The position numbers and the translations under genes are program-made. DNA of 26,572 nt from Lachnospiraceae bacterium UBA4292 (GTDB taxonomy: Bacteria; Bacillota; Clostridia; Lachnospirales; Lachnospiraceae). The notes beneath the pieces are model-generated. The model was not told the DNA's origin, did not search any database, and worked only from the letters and a program-made list of their open reading frames with translations. The stretch spans positions 1 to 26,572 of the forward strand of contig DGVE01000071.1 of NCBI GenBank assembly GCA_002395865.1, read 5' to 3'. Of this stretch, positions 15,713 to 23,950 are shown piece by piece (the stretch's first letter is position 1; each line of letters starts with the position of its first letter).

Positions 15713-16978
15713 ATGTCAGACAATACCCCCAGACAGGAGATCGATCTGGGTCTTAACAGAATAAAAAGAATAATGGCCTCTCTCGGTCGACCGGAGGACG
15801 CGTGTCCCGTGATACAGATAGCCGGGACGAACGCGAAGGGGTCGGTGGGCACATTTATAAGAAACATACTGACCGGACTGGGACTTAAGTGCGGTCATTT
15901 CAGCTCGCCCGCGGTATTTAACGCAACAGAGGTGATAACCGTGAATGGTACGCCGATCAGCGCGGCGGCGCTTAAAAAGTATAGGGACGAGGTGATGGAT
16001 GCGGCTGTAAAGTGCGGCGAGGAGCCTACCGAGTTCGAGGTACTGACAGCTGCTGCCTATCTGTATTTCGCGGGCAAAAGATGTGATGTCGTGATAGCAG
16101 AGGCGGGTCTCGGAGGAGACCTTGACGCTACCAATATCACGAATACCACCATATGTTCCGTCATCACTCCCATTGGCTTCGATCACACGGCGATACTTGG
16201 CGATACACTTGCCGAGATCGCATCTCACAAGGCGGGGATAATTAAGCCGGGAAGCATCTGCGTGTGTGCTGTGCAGGAGAGGGAAGTATTAAGGGTGCTT
16301 GGAAGTGCATCGAGGGAAAACGGAGTGCCCTTCATAGTCTGCGACCGGCCCGAGCATGTCACGAAGTGCGGCGAGGGCTTTTGCTTTGACAACTACTACA
16401 CAGGCAGGACCGAGGTGCTCATGAGCGCGTATTACCAGACTGAAAATGCTCTTCTTGCCATAAGCTGCGTGTATGAGCTTCGCGAGGCAGGGGCGCTGGG
16501 ACTTGACAGAATCGACGGCGCAGCGTTCAATGAAGCCGTCAGGGAAGCGGTAAAAAAGACCCGCATGCCTGGCCGAATGGAGATCATCTGCAGAAAGCCG
16601 CTCATAATCATTGACGGAGGGCATAATCCCCCGGCCGCGAGGATGCTGCGCGAAAGCATCGACATGATGTGGCCTGACGGAGGCTTTACATACGTGTTCG
16701 GAGCATTTGCGGACAAGGCGTACATGGATGTGTTCAATACCGTTTATGAGGGCGGAGATGTGTATGTGGTAAGCGCACCCGGCCCCAGAGGAGCGAATGC
16801 CGCACAACTCGCCCGCACGATAAAGGAGACGACCGAAGCCGAAAACGTGAAGGCTGTAAGCGTACGCGAGGCCGCAAGATGCGCCATGAGCGCGGGAAGG
16901 ACGCTTGCGTTCGGTTCGCTGTCGTGGATAGGAAGGTTTAAACAGGAGGTAAAAGCTCTTGAAGATAGGAAGTCGTGA
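15713..16978 (+). CDS. folC: Folylpolyglutamate synthase / dihydrofolate synthase
   Basis: Mur-ligase family enzyme adding glutamate to dihydropteroate (making dihydrofolate) and to reduced folates (polyglutamates), using ATP. 421 residues, usual FolC length. Features: ATP-binding IAGTNAKGSVG (36-46), FSSPAVFNATEVITVNG (folate site region), EAGLGGDLDATN, TPIGFDHTAILGDTL with HKAGIIKPG, and the C-terminal ligase domain with IIIDGGHNPPAARM. CGGAGAG precedes ATG 15713. It is first in the run folC-folP-folBK/pheA-ppx-ppk-ung; folP begins inside its last codons (20-base overlap). Confidence 0.95.
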   Translation: MSDNTPRQEIDLGLNRIKRIMASLGRPEDACPVIQIAGTNAKGSVGTFIRNILTGLGLKCGHFSSPAVFNATEVITVNGTPISAAALKKYRDEVMDAAVKCGEEPTEFEVLTAAAYLYFAGKRCDVVIAEAGLGGDLDATNITNTTICSVITPIGFDHTAILGDTLAEIASHKAGIIKPGSICVCAVQEREVLRVLGSASRENGVPFIVCDRPEHVTKCGEGFCFDNYYTGRTEVLMSAYYQTENALLAISCVYELREAGALGLDRIDGAAFNEAVREAVKKTRMPGRMEIICRKPLIIIDGGHNPPAARMLRESIDMMWPDGGFTYVFGAFADKAYMDVFNTVYEGGDVYVVSAPGPRGANAAQLARTIKETTEAENVKAVSVREAARCAMSAGRTLAFGSLSWIGRFKQEVKALEDRKS

Positions 16979-17762
16979 ATTCGATGAAAGACTGCCATAT
17001 ATCATGGGAATACTCAACGTGACCCCCGATTCATTCTCGGACGGCGGAAGTTACGACCGCATGGGCAGCGCCTTAAAAAGAGTTCAGGAGATGATAGAGG
17101 AGGGCGCGGATATCATAGATATCGGCGGTGAATCCACCAGACCCGGCTTTTTAAAGGTGTCGGCGGTGGAGGAGGAGGCGAGAGTCCTCCCGGTGGTCGC
17201 TGCGATAAAGGAGAGGTTCGATGTACCCGTCTCCGTGGATACCACGAAGGCAAAGGTCGCTAAGCTTGCGCTGGAGCTCGGAGCCGACATGATAAATGAT
17301 GTGAGCGGCCTCAAGGCAGATCCGGATATGGCTGCTGTAGTGGCGGGAGCCGGTGTACCGGTGTGCGTAATGCACAGCCGCGACAACACAGATTACAACG
17401 ATCTCATACCGGATGTGATACGTGAGCTGAATGAATGTGTGGATATTGCATTGGCGGCAGGTATCGACAGGAGCAGGATCATTATCGATCCCGGTATCGG
17501 CTTCGGAAAGACCACACAGCAAAATCTGAGGGTGATAAAGGAGCTGGAGCAGTTTAAAAAGCTCGGGTACCCGCTCCTGGTCGGAGCCTCGAGAAAGAGT
17601 GTCATAGGCAATACTCTTGACCTTCCCGTGACTGAGCGCGAGGAGGGGACTATCGCCATAACGACGATCTCGGTCATGGCGGATGCGATGTTTATCCGCG
17701 TGCATGACGTAAAGAAGAATGTGAGGGCGATGAAGATGGCTCTCGCGATAAGAAACGCATAA
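16959..17762 (+). CDS. folP: Dihydropteroate synthase
   Basis: Condenses the pterin pyrophosphate made by HPPK with p-aminobenzoate to give dihydropteroate; the sulfonamide target. 267 residues, TIM barrel. Both family signatures are present: ILNVTPDSFSDGG (18-30) and DIIDIGGESTRPG (51-63); further NDVSGLKADPDM, IIIDPGIGFGKT and LVGASRKS. The start is TTG 16959, chosen because CAGGAGGT (16942-16949) is optimally spaced and the residues added before IMGILN are family-like; an ATG at 17004 would truncate the first strand. It overlaps folC by 20 bases, so the two are translationally coupled. It is followed by the FolB-FolK fusion, the preceding two steps of the pathway. Confidence 0.95.
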   Translation: MKIGSREFDERLPYIMGILNVTPDSFSDGGSYDRMGSALKRVQEMIEEGADIIDIGGESTRPGFLKVSAVEEEARVLPVVAAIKERFDVPVSVDTTKAKVAKLALELGADMINDVSGLKADPDMAAVVAGAGVPVCVMHSRDNTDYNDLIPDVIRELNECVDIALAAGIDRSRIIIDPGIGFGKTTQQNLRVIKELEQFKKLGYPLLVGASRKSVIGNTLDLPVTEREEGTIAITTISVMADAMFIRVHDVKKNVRAMKMALAIRNA

Positions 17763-17777
17763 AGGACGGCAAAACTG

Positions 17778-19463
17778 ATGGATCACATAAGGATAGAGGA
17801 GCTGGAGATATACGCAAACCACGGTGTATACAGCGAGGAGCAGAAACTCGGACAGAAGTTTCTGGTGAGCATCGACTTGGAGCTCGATCTTTCACAGGCG
17901 GGCAGCACTGACGATCTGACGAGGTCGGTGCACTACGGCAAGGTGGCTCAGGCTGCGTCCGCATTCATGAAGGAGAATACATTCAAGCTCATAGAAACGG
18001 CGGCTTCGGGGCTTGCGAGGCTGATCCTCACGCGCTGGGAGAGCGTCAGGCTGGTAACGGTCACGGTGAAGAAGCCGTGGGCGCCGGTGGGGCTGCCGCT
18101 TGATACGGTGAGCGCGACCATTACCAGGGGAAGGCACAGGGCGGTCATTGCCCTTGGCTCAAACTTAGGCGACAGGAATGCCTATGTACAGTCCGGTATC
18201 GACGGATTAAACGCAGACGGGACGAGGGTGATCGCGGTAAGCAACCGCTATGAGACCGACCCGTTGGGACCCGTGGGGCAGGGAAAGTACATCAATGCCT
18301 GCGCGCTTATAGAGACTGTATTAAGCCCTCACGAGCTTCTTGACAGATGCCATGAGATAGAGGCGTGCTCGAAGAGGGAGAGACTCGTGCATTGGGGGCC
18401 GAGGACGCTCGACCTTGATATCATCAGCTACGATGCTGAGGTCGTGGACGAACCTGACCTCGTGATACCGCACCCGCAGATGCATGTGAGGGATTTTGTC
18501 CTTCGCCCCATGGCGGAGATAGCTCCCGACTGGGTGCATCCGGTGCTTAAGCATACCACAATCCAGCTGCTTCACGCTCTTCCCTCGCCCGATATGGGCA
18601 ATGACCCCGACTTTTCCGATGCTCTGATAGTGGAGAAGCTTCCCACGAAGGGCAAGAAGGCGCTTTATCAGGGGCTTCCGGGCGCCTATGCTCAGGCTGC
18701 GATGTTCTCATACTTCGGAAACGATGTGGAGCATGACAGGGTCGATGAGTGGGAGGAGGCATGCGTACAGGTATCCTCGGGTAAGGCGGATTACGCTGTG
18801 CTTCCCATAGAGAATTCCACCGCAGGTGCGGTATATAAGGTGCTCGAGCTGATGCTGAAGTACAGGGTGTATGTCAGCGCGCAGATCATGCTTCCGGTCA
18901 GCCACGCGCTTCTGGGAGTTCCGGGCGCGAAGCTCTCGGATATAAAGACGGTCTATTCACACCCGCAGGCCCTCATGCAGTGCGCGGCATTTCTGGAGGA
19001 GAATAAGGACTGGCATCAGGTGAGCCTCAAGAATACCGCTGTATCCGCCAAGAAGGTAAAGGATGATGCCGATATCACACAGGCAGCCATTGCCAGCGAG
19101 ATAAGCGGACGTATCTACGGACTGGAGGTCTTAAAGACTGCTGTAAATGATAATGCAAATAATATCACACGCTTTGTCGTGATAACCGGAAGGCCTTACA
19201 TCCGCCCGGATGCGGGCAGAATAAGCATCTGCGTGGAATTAAACCATGAGTCGGGCGCACTGTACAAGCTGCTTTCATATATCGCCGTCTTCGGCCTGAA
19301 CATGGTGGGCATCGCCTCCATGCCGATACCCGGCAGGACCTTCGAGTACCGCTTCTTCATAGATTTCGAGGGAAATGTGGGCGATGAGTCGGTGAGGGAT
19401 GCGCTTAGGATAATTAAGAGAGCGTCCAATAAATACTGGTTTTTGGGAAATTTTGATAAATAG
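17778..19463 (+). CDS. folB/folK/pheA: Three-domain fusion: dihydroneopterin aldolase, HPPK and prephenate dehydratase with ACT domain
   Basis: One uninterrupted frame of 561 residues. Residues 1-118, FolB: ANHGVYSEEQKLGQ (catalytic Glu about 21), VHYGKV (Tyr53), VKKPWAPV (Lys98), the aldolase set. Residues about 121-270, FolK: ALGSNLGDR (125-133), ETDPLGPVGQGKYINA, HWGPRTLDLDI with Mg-binding Asp213/Asp215, and IPHPQMHVRDF. Residues about 271-294 are a linker without an obvious internal start. Residues about 295-475, prephenate dehydratase: YQGLPGAYAQAA, LPIENSTAG (Asn346), SHPQA (Gln397), NNITRF (Thr464), the substrate-site residues of PheA. Residues about 481-550, ACT domain: ESGALYKLLS, but ASMP replaces the Phe-binding ESRP. 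No chorismate mutase domain is present. FolB-FolK fusions are known; the attached PheA is the odd part. AAAGGA overlaps the folP stop; ppx follows after 20 bp. Confidence 0.93.
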   Translation: MDHIRIEELEIYANHGVYSEEQKLGQKFLVSIDLELDLSQAGSTDDLTRSVHYGKVAQAASAFMKENTFKLIETAASGLARLILTRWESVRLVTVTVKKPWAPVGLPLDTVSATITRGRHRAVIALGSNLGDRNAYVQSGIDGLNADGTRVIAVSNRYETDPLGPVGQGKYINACALIETVLSPHELLDRCHEIEACSKRERLVHWGPRTLDLDIISYDAEVVDEPDLVIPHPQMHVRDFVLRPMAEIAPDWVHPVLKHTTIQLLHALPSPDMGNDPDFSDALIVEKLPTKGKKALYQGLPGAYAQAAMFSYFGNDVEHDRVDEWEEACVQVSSGKADYAVLPIENSTAGAVYKVLELMLKYRVYVSAQIMLPVSHALLGVPGAKLSDIKTVYSHPQALMQCAAFLEENKDWHQVSLKNTAVSAKKVKDDADITQAAIASEISGRIYGLEVLKTAVNDNANNITRFVVITGRPYIRPDAGRISICVELNHESGALYKLLSYIAVFGLNMVGIASMPIPGRTFEYRFFIDFEGNVGDESVRDALRIIKRASNKYWFLGNFDK

Positions 19464-19483
19464 ATAGTTAATGGGGGTATTGT

Positions 19484-21007
19484 ATGGAATTTGCGGCCAT
19501 CGATATAGGCTCCTTTGAGCTGGAGCTGTCGATATTCGATATTACGGGTGGCAGGATCACCTGCATAGACAAAAGAAGGCATGTCATCGCACTGGGCTCC
19601 GACACCTATTCGACCGGAGTGATAGGAACGGAGCTCTCCGAGGAACTTTGTGAGACGGTGTGTGATTTTGTGAGGATAATAGGTACCTACAAAATCGATG
19701 CGAAGAATATAATGGTATGCGCCACAAGCGCTCTGCGTGAGGCAAAGAACCGCCATCTTATAGAGGACAGGATAAGGGTCAGCTGCGGGCTGAAGGTGAA
19801 TGTGCTGTCCAACTCCGAACAGAGATTCATGTGCTATAAGGCGCTTCCGGTGTGGATGAGCGATTACGAGAACACCATCACGGACGACAGCGCGATCGTG
19901 GATGTGGGCTTCGGAAGCATGCAGGTATCGCTCTACTCGAAGGGAAAGCTATCAGCCACGCAGAACTTAAGGCTCGGAGCCCTCAGGATGTGGGGCATTT
20001 TGGAGGAACTGTCCGAGAAGGGACTCAACTACCGCGGTATGGCGGAGGAGCTCATAGACTACGAGATATCCACCTTCAGCAATTATTACGACCGCGTGAA
20101 CAGCATTAAAAACATTATTGCCGTCGGCGACTGCATGAAGGTATTTGCCGTGAAGATACTTAAGTTGAGCGGATGCGGCGCGATAAGCGCGAAGCATTTC
20201 ATGGAGGTATGCGAGGAGGTGTTCCCCATGAACCCGCATTCTCTTGCGGCTAAGTTCGACATGTCCTCCGAGTTTGTGAGACTTGTCATACCGGTTGCCA
20301 TGATCTATTACCGCATACTGATCGCAACCGGTGCGAAGACACTGTGGATACCGCAGGTGTCGCTCGTTGACGGTATGGCGGTCGAATTCGCGCAGAAGCA
20401 GAAGCTCATAAAGGTCAGCCACGACTTCACGGAGGACATCATTTCCTCCGCGAGAACACTCAACAGAAAGTATCTCTGCAACAGCGTGCATACGGATTTT
20501 ATAGAGAAGCAGAGCCTGATGCTTTTTGACGCGACGAAGAAGCTTCACGGCATGGGCAAGCGCGAGAGGATGCTGATGCAGATATGCGCCATAATGCATG
20601 ACTGCGGCAAGTTCTTAAGCATCACGGCGCCCGGTCAGTGCGCGTACGATATAGTGATGGCCTCGGAGATACTCGGCCTTTCGCATGACGAGAGATCGGT
20701 CATTGCAAATGTGATAAAATGCAACACGATGCAGTTCGATATATACAGCGCGGGGCTGGAGCTGGCGAAGGATGAGCTTTTAGTCATCCACAAGCTGACG
20801 GCACTCCTTCGACTCGCGAATGCGCTCGATCGAAGCCACAGGCAGAAGATCGACGACGTGAGCGCGGTACTTAAGAACGGAAAGCTCGTGATATATGCCG
20901 CGACTGACGCGGATATCGAGCTCGAGAAGGGTATGTTCAGGGAGAAGGCACAGTATTTCACTGATGTATTCGGCGTGAAGCCGGAGCTTAAGCAGAGGAG
21001 AAAGTGA
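19484..21007 (+). CDS. ppx: Ppx/GppA family phosphatase with C-terminal HD domain
   Basis: Predicted exopolyphosphatase or guanosine pentaphosphate phosphatase, degrading polyphosphate chains from the end; which activity dominates cannot be told from sequence. 507 residues. N-terminal actin-like ATPase-fold module: AAIDIGSFELELSI (phosphate 1), CATSALREAKN, and VDVGFGSMQVSLYSKG (phosphate 2). The usual Gly-Ser-Asn 'DxGSNS' is DIGSFE here, a deviation at the phosphate loop. C-terminal HD-type helical domain with AIMHDCGKF (His372, Asp373) and LLRLANALDRS. GGGGGT precedes ATG 19484. The stop overlaps the ppk start (TGATG), so polyphosphate breakdown and synthesis are translationally coupled. 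Confidence 0.9.
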   Translation: MEFAAIDIGSFELELSIFDITGGRITCIDKRRHVIALGSDTYSTGVIGTELSEELCETVCDFVRIIGTYKIDAKNIMVCATSALREAKNRHLIEDRIRVSCGLKVNVLSNSEQRFMCYKALPVWMSDYENTITDDSAIVDVGFGSMQVSLYSKGKLSATQNLRLGALRMWGILEELSEKGLNYRGMAEELIDYEISTFSNYYDRVNSIKNIIAVGDCMKVFAVKILKLSGCGAISAKHFMEVCEEVFPMNPHSLAAKFDMSSEFVRLVIPVAMIYYRILIATGAKTLWIPQVSLVDGMAVEFAQKQKLIKVSHDFTEDIISSARTLNRKYLCNSVHTDFIEKQSLMLFDATKKLHGMGKRERMLMQICAIMHDCGKFLSITAPGQCAYDIVMASEILGLSHDERSVIANVIKCNTMQFDIYSAGLELAKDELLVIHKLTALLRLANALDRSHRQKIDDVSAVLKNGKLVIYAATDADIELEKGMFREKAQYFTDVFGVKPELKQRRK

Positions 21008-23169
21008 TGGATTATTCAAAATACGAATACTACAGAAACAGGGAGCTCAGCTGGCTGGCATTTGACCGCAGGATACTGGGCGAGGCGAGGGACAAGACGA
21101 ATCCTCTGTTCGAGAGATTGAAGTTCCTCAGCATCACCGCATCGAATCTGGATGAATTCTTCATGGTCAGAGTGGGATCACTGACAGACATGCTGGACGC
21201 GGGATACACGAAGAAGGATATCGCGGGAATGACTGTTTCGGAGCAGCTCACGGCTATTTCCGAGGCAGCTCACGAGCTGGTAGAGGGCCAGTACAACACA
21301 CTTAACGGTATGCTTCTGCCGGCGCTTGCTTCTCAGTCCATAACGATTCTTACCGGCCATGAGGCTATGACCGATGAGGAGTTAGAATTTGCCGACAGAT
21401 ATTTCCAGAACAATATCTATCCCGTGCTGACACCCATGGCGGTGGATTCATCCAGACCGTTCCCGTTGATATTGAACAAGTCGTTAAACATCGGCGCGAT
21501 ACTCGAGAACAAGGATGAGGGAGTGATAGCTGCAGGCAAAAAGGAGAAGTCCAAAAAGGGTAAGGATGACGACGCTGTATTCGCGACTGTGCAGGTGCCG
21601 AGCGTGCTGCCGCGCATCATTGAGCTGCCTTCTCACGATGGCGGCAGAAGATTTATATTCCTCGAGGAGATAATCGAGAGGAATCTGAAGAAGCTGTTCC
21701 TTAACTATGAGATCAGATGCTCCTATCCGTATCGCATCACCAGAAACGCGGATCTCTCCATCGACGAGGAGGATGCGGACGATCTGCTCCTTGAGATACA
21801 GAAGCAGATAAAGAAGAGACAGTGGGGCAAGGCTATCAGGCTCGAGGTCGAGAAGAGCGCCGACAAGCATTTCGTGAAGCTTTTAAAGAAGGAGCTCGGC
21901 CTCGAGGACGAGAGCGTCTACCGCATCAGCGGACCTCTGGACCTGACCGTCATGATGAAGTTCTACTCCATGGCAGGTTTCGAGAAGTTCAAGAGCAAGC
22001 CGTATACGCCGCAGCCTTCACCGCAGATCAATCCGCAGCTGTCCATATTCGAAAATATCAAAAACGGCGATATACTGCTGCATCATCCCTACGAGGCATT
22101 CGACCCCGTGGTGGATTTTGTGCGACAGGCAGCCTCCGACCCGGACGTTTTAGCCATCAAGCAGACACTTTACCGCGTCAGCGGCAATTCACCCATCATC
22201 GCGGCGCTTGCCCGCGCGGCCGACAACGGCAAGCAGGTCTCAGTGCTCGTGGAGCTCAAGGCCCGCTTTGACGAGGAGAATAACATCAACTGGGCCAGGA
22301 TGCTCGAAAAGAGCGGCTGCCACGTCATTTACGGACTGGTCGGCCTTAAGACCCACAGCAAGATAACTCTCGTGGTCCGCCGTGAGGAGGATGGCATCAG
22401 GAGATATGTGCATCTGGGCACAGGCAATTACAACGATGCCACGGCCAAGATCTATACGGATATAGGACTTCTTACCTGCAATCCTCTCATAGGAGAGGAC
22501 GCTACAGCCGTATTCAATATGCTCTCGGGCTATTCGGAGCCTCTGGCATGGAACAAGCTCACGCTGGCGCCTCTGTGGCTCAGAAAGAGCTTCTATGAGC
22601 TCATAGAGATAGAGAAGAAGCATGCCCTCGAGGGAAGAAAGGCACATATCATCGCGAAGGTCAATTCACTCAGCGATAAGGACATAATAGCCGCTCTGTA
22701 CGATGCGGCGGCGGCGGGAGTGAAGATCGACCTGATAATCAGGGGCATCTGCTGCCTTAAGACCGGTATACCGGGCACGAACGGCAACATAACCGTGAGG
22801 TCGATAGTGGGCGAATTCCTCGAGCACTGCAGGATATTCTACTTCTACAACGACGGCATGGAGGAGATATACTGCGCGAGCGCGGACTGGATGAGCCGAA
22901 ATCTGGACAGGCGCGTGGAGATCATGTTCCCCGTCGAGAAGCAGGAGCTTAAGGACAGACTGAAGGAGATACTCGACGTCCAGCTGAAGGACAATATCAA
23001 GGCGGCCCTTCTCCTCCCGGACGGAAGTTACGTAAAACCCGACGGAAGAGGCCGCGAGCAGGTGATGGCCCAAAGGTTCTTCTGCGAGGAGGCCGTCTCG
23101 AAGGCTGTTCCATATGTAAATGAGCTTGCGGGCAGGAGCTTTACTCCAAAGATGAATCCGGAGCTGTAG
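21007..23169 (+). CDS. ppk: Polyphosphate kinase 1
   Basis: Makes inorganic polyphosphate reversibly from ATP through a phosphohistidine intermediate; usually membrane-associated. 720 residues from ATG 21007 (a GTG at 21004 would add one), normal PPK1 length. N domain: NRELSWLAFDRRIL, then SNLDEFFMVRVGSL. Head domain includes DSSRPFPLILNKSLN. Catalytic region: LLHHPYEAFDPVVDF, KQTLYRV, VELKARFDEENNI, LKTHSKITLVVR with the autophosphorylated His450, VHLGTGNYNDATAKIYTD, and EFLEHCRIF with the second conserved His607. AGAGGAG lies seven bases before the ATG. It is paired with ppx upstream; ung follows after 26 bp. A small lysine-rich insert (KKEKSKKGKDDD, near residue 180) is probably a surface loop. 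Confidence 0.97.
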   Translation: MDYSKYEYYRNRELSWLAFDRRILGEARDKTNPLFERLKFLSITASNLDEFFMVRVGSLTDMLDAGYTKKDIAGMTVSEQLTAISEAAHELVEGQYNTLNGMLLPALASQSITILTGHEAMTDEELEFADRYFQNNIYPVLTPMAVDSSRPFPLILNKSLNIGAILENKDEGVIAAGKKEKSKKGKDDDAVFATVQVPSVLPRIIELPSHDGGRRFIFLEEIIERNLKKLFLNYEIRCSYPYRITRNADLSIDEEDADDLLLEIQKQIKKRQWGKAIRLEVEKSADKHFVKLLKKELGLEDESVYRISGPLDLTVMMKFYSMAGFEKFKSKPYTPQPSPQINPQLSIFENIKNGDILLHHPYEAFDPVVDFVRQAASDPDVLAIKQTLYRVSGNSPIIAALARAADNGKQVSVLVELKARFDEENNINWARMLEKSGCHVIYGLVGLKTHSKITLVVRREEDGIRRYVHLGTGNYNDATAKIYTDIGLLTCNPLIGEDATAVFNMLSGYSEPLAWNKLTLAPLWLRKSFYELIEIEKKHALEGRKAHIIAKVNSLSDKDIIAALYDAAAAGVKIDLIIRGICCLKTGIPGTNGNITVRSIVGEFLEHCRIFYFYNDGMEEIYCASADWMSRNLDRRVEIMFPVEKQELKDRLKEILDVQLKDNIKAALLLPDGSYVKPDGRGREQVMAQRFFCEEAVSKAVPYVNELAGRSFTPKMNPEL

Positions 23170-23195
23170 GAGCAAATGCAGCAGAAAGGCAAGAG

Positions 23196-23867
23196 ATGAT
23201 CGACAATGACTGGCTTGTGCCGCTCGGGGCGGAGTTTAAGAAGCCCTACTACAGAGATCTCTACAATTTTGTGAAAAAGGAATACGAGACAGGCGTGTGC
23301 TTCCCGCCGCCGAAGGATATATTCAGCGCATTTTCCATGACGCCGCTCTCGCAGGTGAAGGTGCTCATACTCGGCCAGGACCCTTATCACAACTATCATC
23401 AGGCGCACGGGCTTTGTTTTTCTGTGCTGCCCGGTGAGGAGATTCCGCCCTCTCTGAAGAATATATACAAGGAGCTCTCGGACGAGCTGGGCTGCTACAT
23501 ACCGGACAACGGTTATCTGGAGAAGTGGGCCAGACAGGGCGTGCTTCTGCTCAATACAGTTCTGACCGTGCGCGCTCACATGGCCAACTCGCATCAGGGC
23601 GTGGGATGGGAGCAGTTCACTGATGCGGTCATCAGAGCGGTAAATGATATCGACAGACCGGTAGCGATCATGTTGTGGGGCTCCCCTGCAGGTAAAAAGG
23701 CGGCCATGCTGAACAATCCCAAACATCTGGTGCTGAAGGCGGCACATCCGAGTCCGCTTTCCGCATACAGGGGCTTCTTCGGCTGCGGACATTTTAAGAA
23801 GGTGAATGAATACCTTGAGGCGAACGGCGTAGAGCCCATCGACTGGCAGATCGAGAACCTTCACTGA
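23196..23867 (+). CDS. ung: Uracil-DNA glycosylase
   Basis: Removes uracil from DNA, first step of base excision repair. 223 residues, usual family-1 UDG length. Motifs: LILGQDPYHNYHQAHGLCFS with water-activating Asp62, PPSLKNIYKEL, LLLNTVLTV, and the DNA-intercalation motif HPSPLSAYRGF with His184. The codons before ATG 23196 carry GGCAAGAG as ribosome binding site. It is the last gene of the folC-to-ung run; an 83-bp gap with an inverted repeat separates it from the two-component genes. Confidence 0.97.
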   Translation: MIDNDWLVPLGAEFKKPYYRDLYNFVKKEYETGVCFPPPKDIFSAFSMTPLSQVKVLILGQDPYHNYHQAHGLCFSVLPGEEIPPSLKNIYKELSDELGCYIPDNGYLEKWARQGVLLLNTVLTVRAHMANSHQGVGWEQFTDAVIRAVNDIDRPVAIMLWGSPAGKKAAMLNNPKHLVLKAAHPSPLSAYRGFFGCGHFKKVNEYLEANGVEPIDWQIENLH

Positions 23868-23888
23868 TATCAGAACACAGTTATTTCG

Positions 23889-23906
23889 CAATCTGTTCAC
23901 AGATTG
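23889..23906. promoter_or_regulatory. Inverted repeat upstream of the response regulator
   Basis: CAATCTGT-TC-ACAGATTG, arms of 8 bp, 45 bases before ATG 23951. It could be an operator (for example for autoregulation), or a hairpin at the end of ung; no T run follows, so it is a poor terminator. No clear -35/-10 pair was found nearby. Confidence 0.4.
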
Positions 23907-23950
23907 GACAAGGTTTAAGGTTATTATCGAGGCAGAACAGGGGGTGCGTT

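Noticed and set aside
16289..17017. Minus-strand frame of 242 aa opposite folC
   Set aside because: Shadow of folC; residue pattern is rich in His/Arg/Ser as typical of reverse-frame translations in this genome.
23028..23900. Minus-strand frame of 290 aa opposite the ppk end and ung
   Set aside because: Antisense to two motif-complete genes and without a ribosome binding site.
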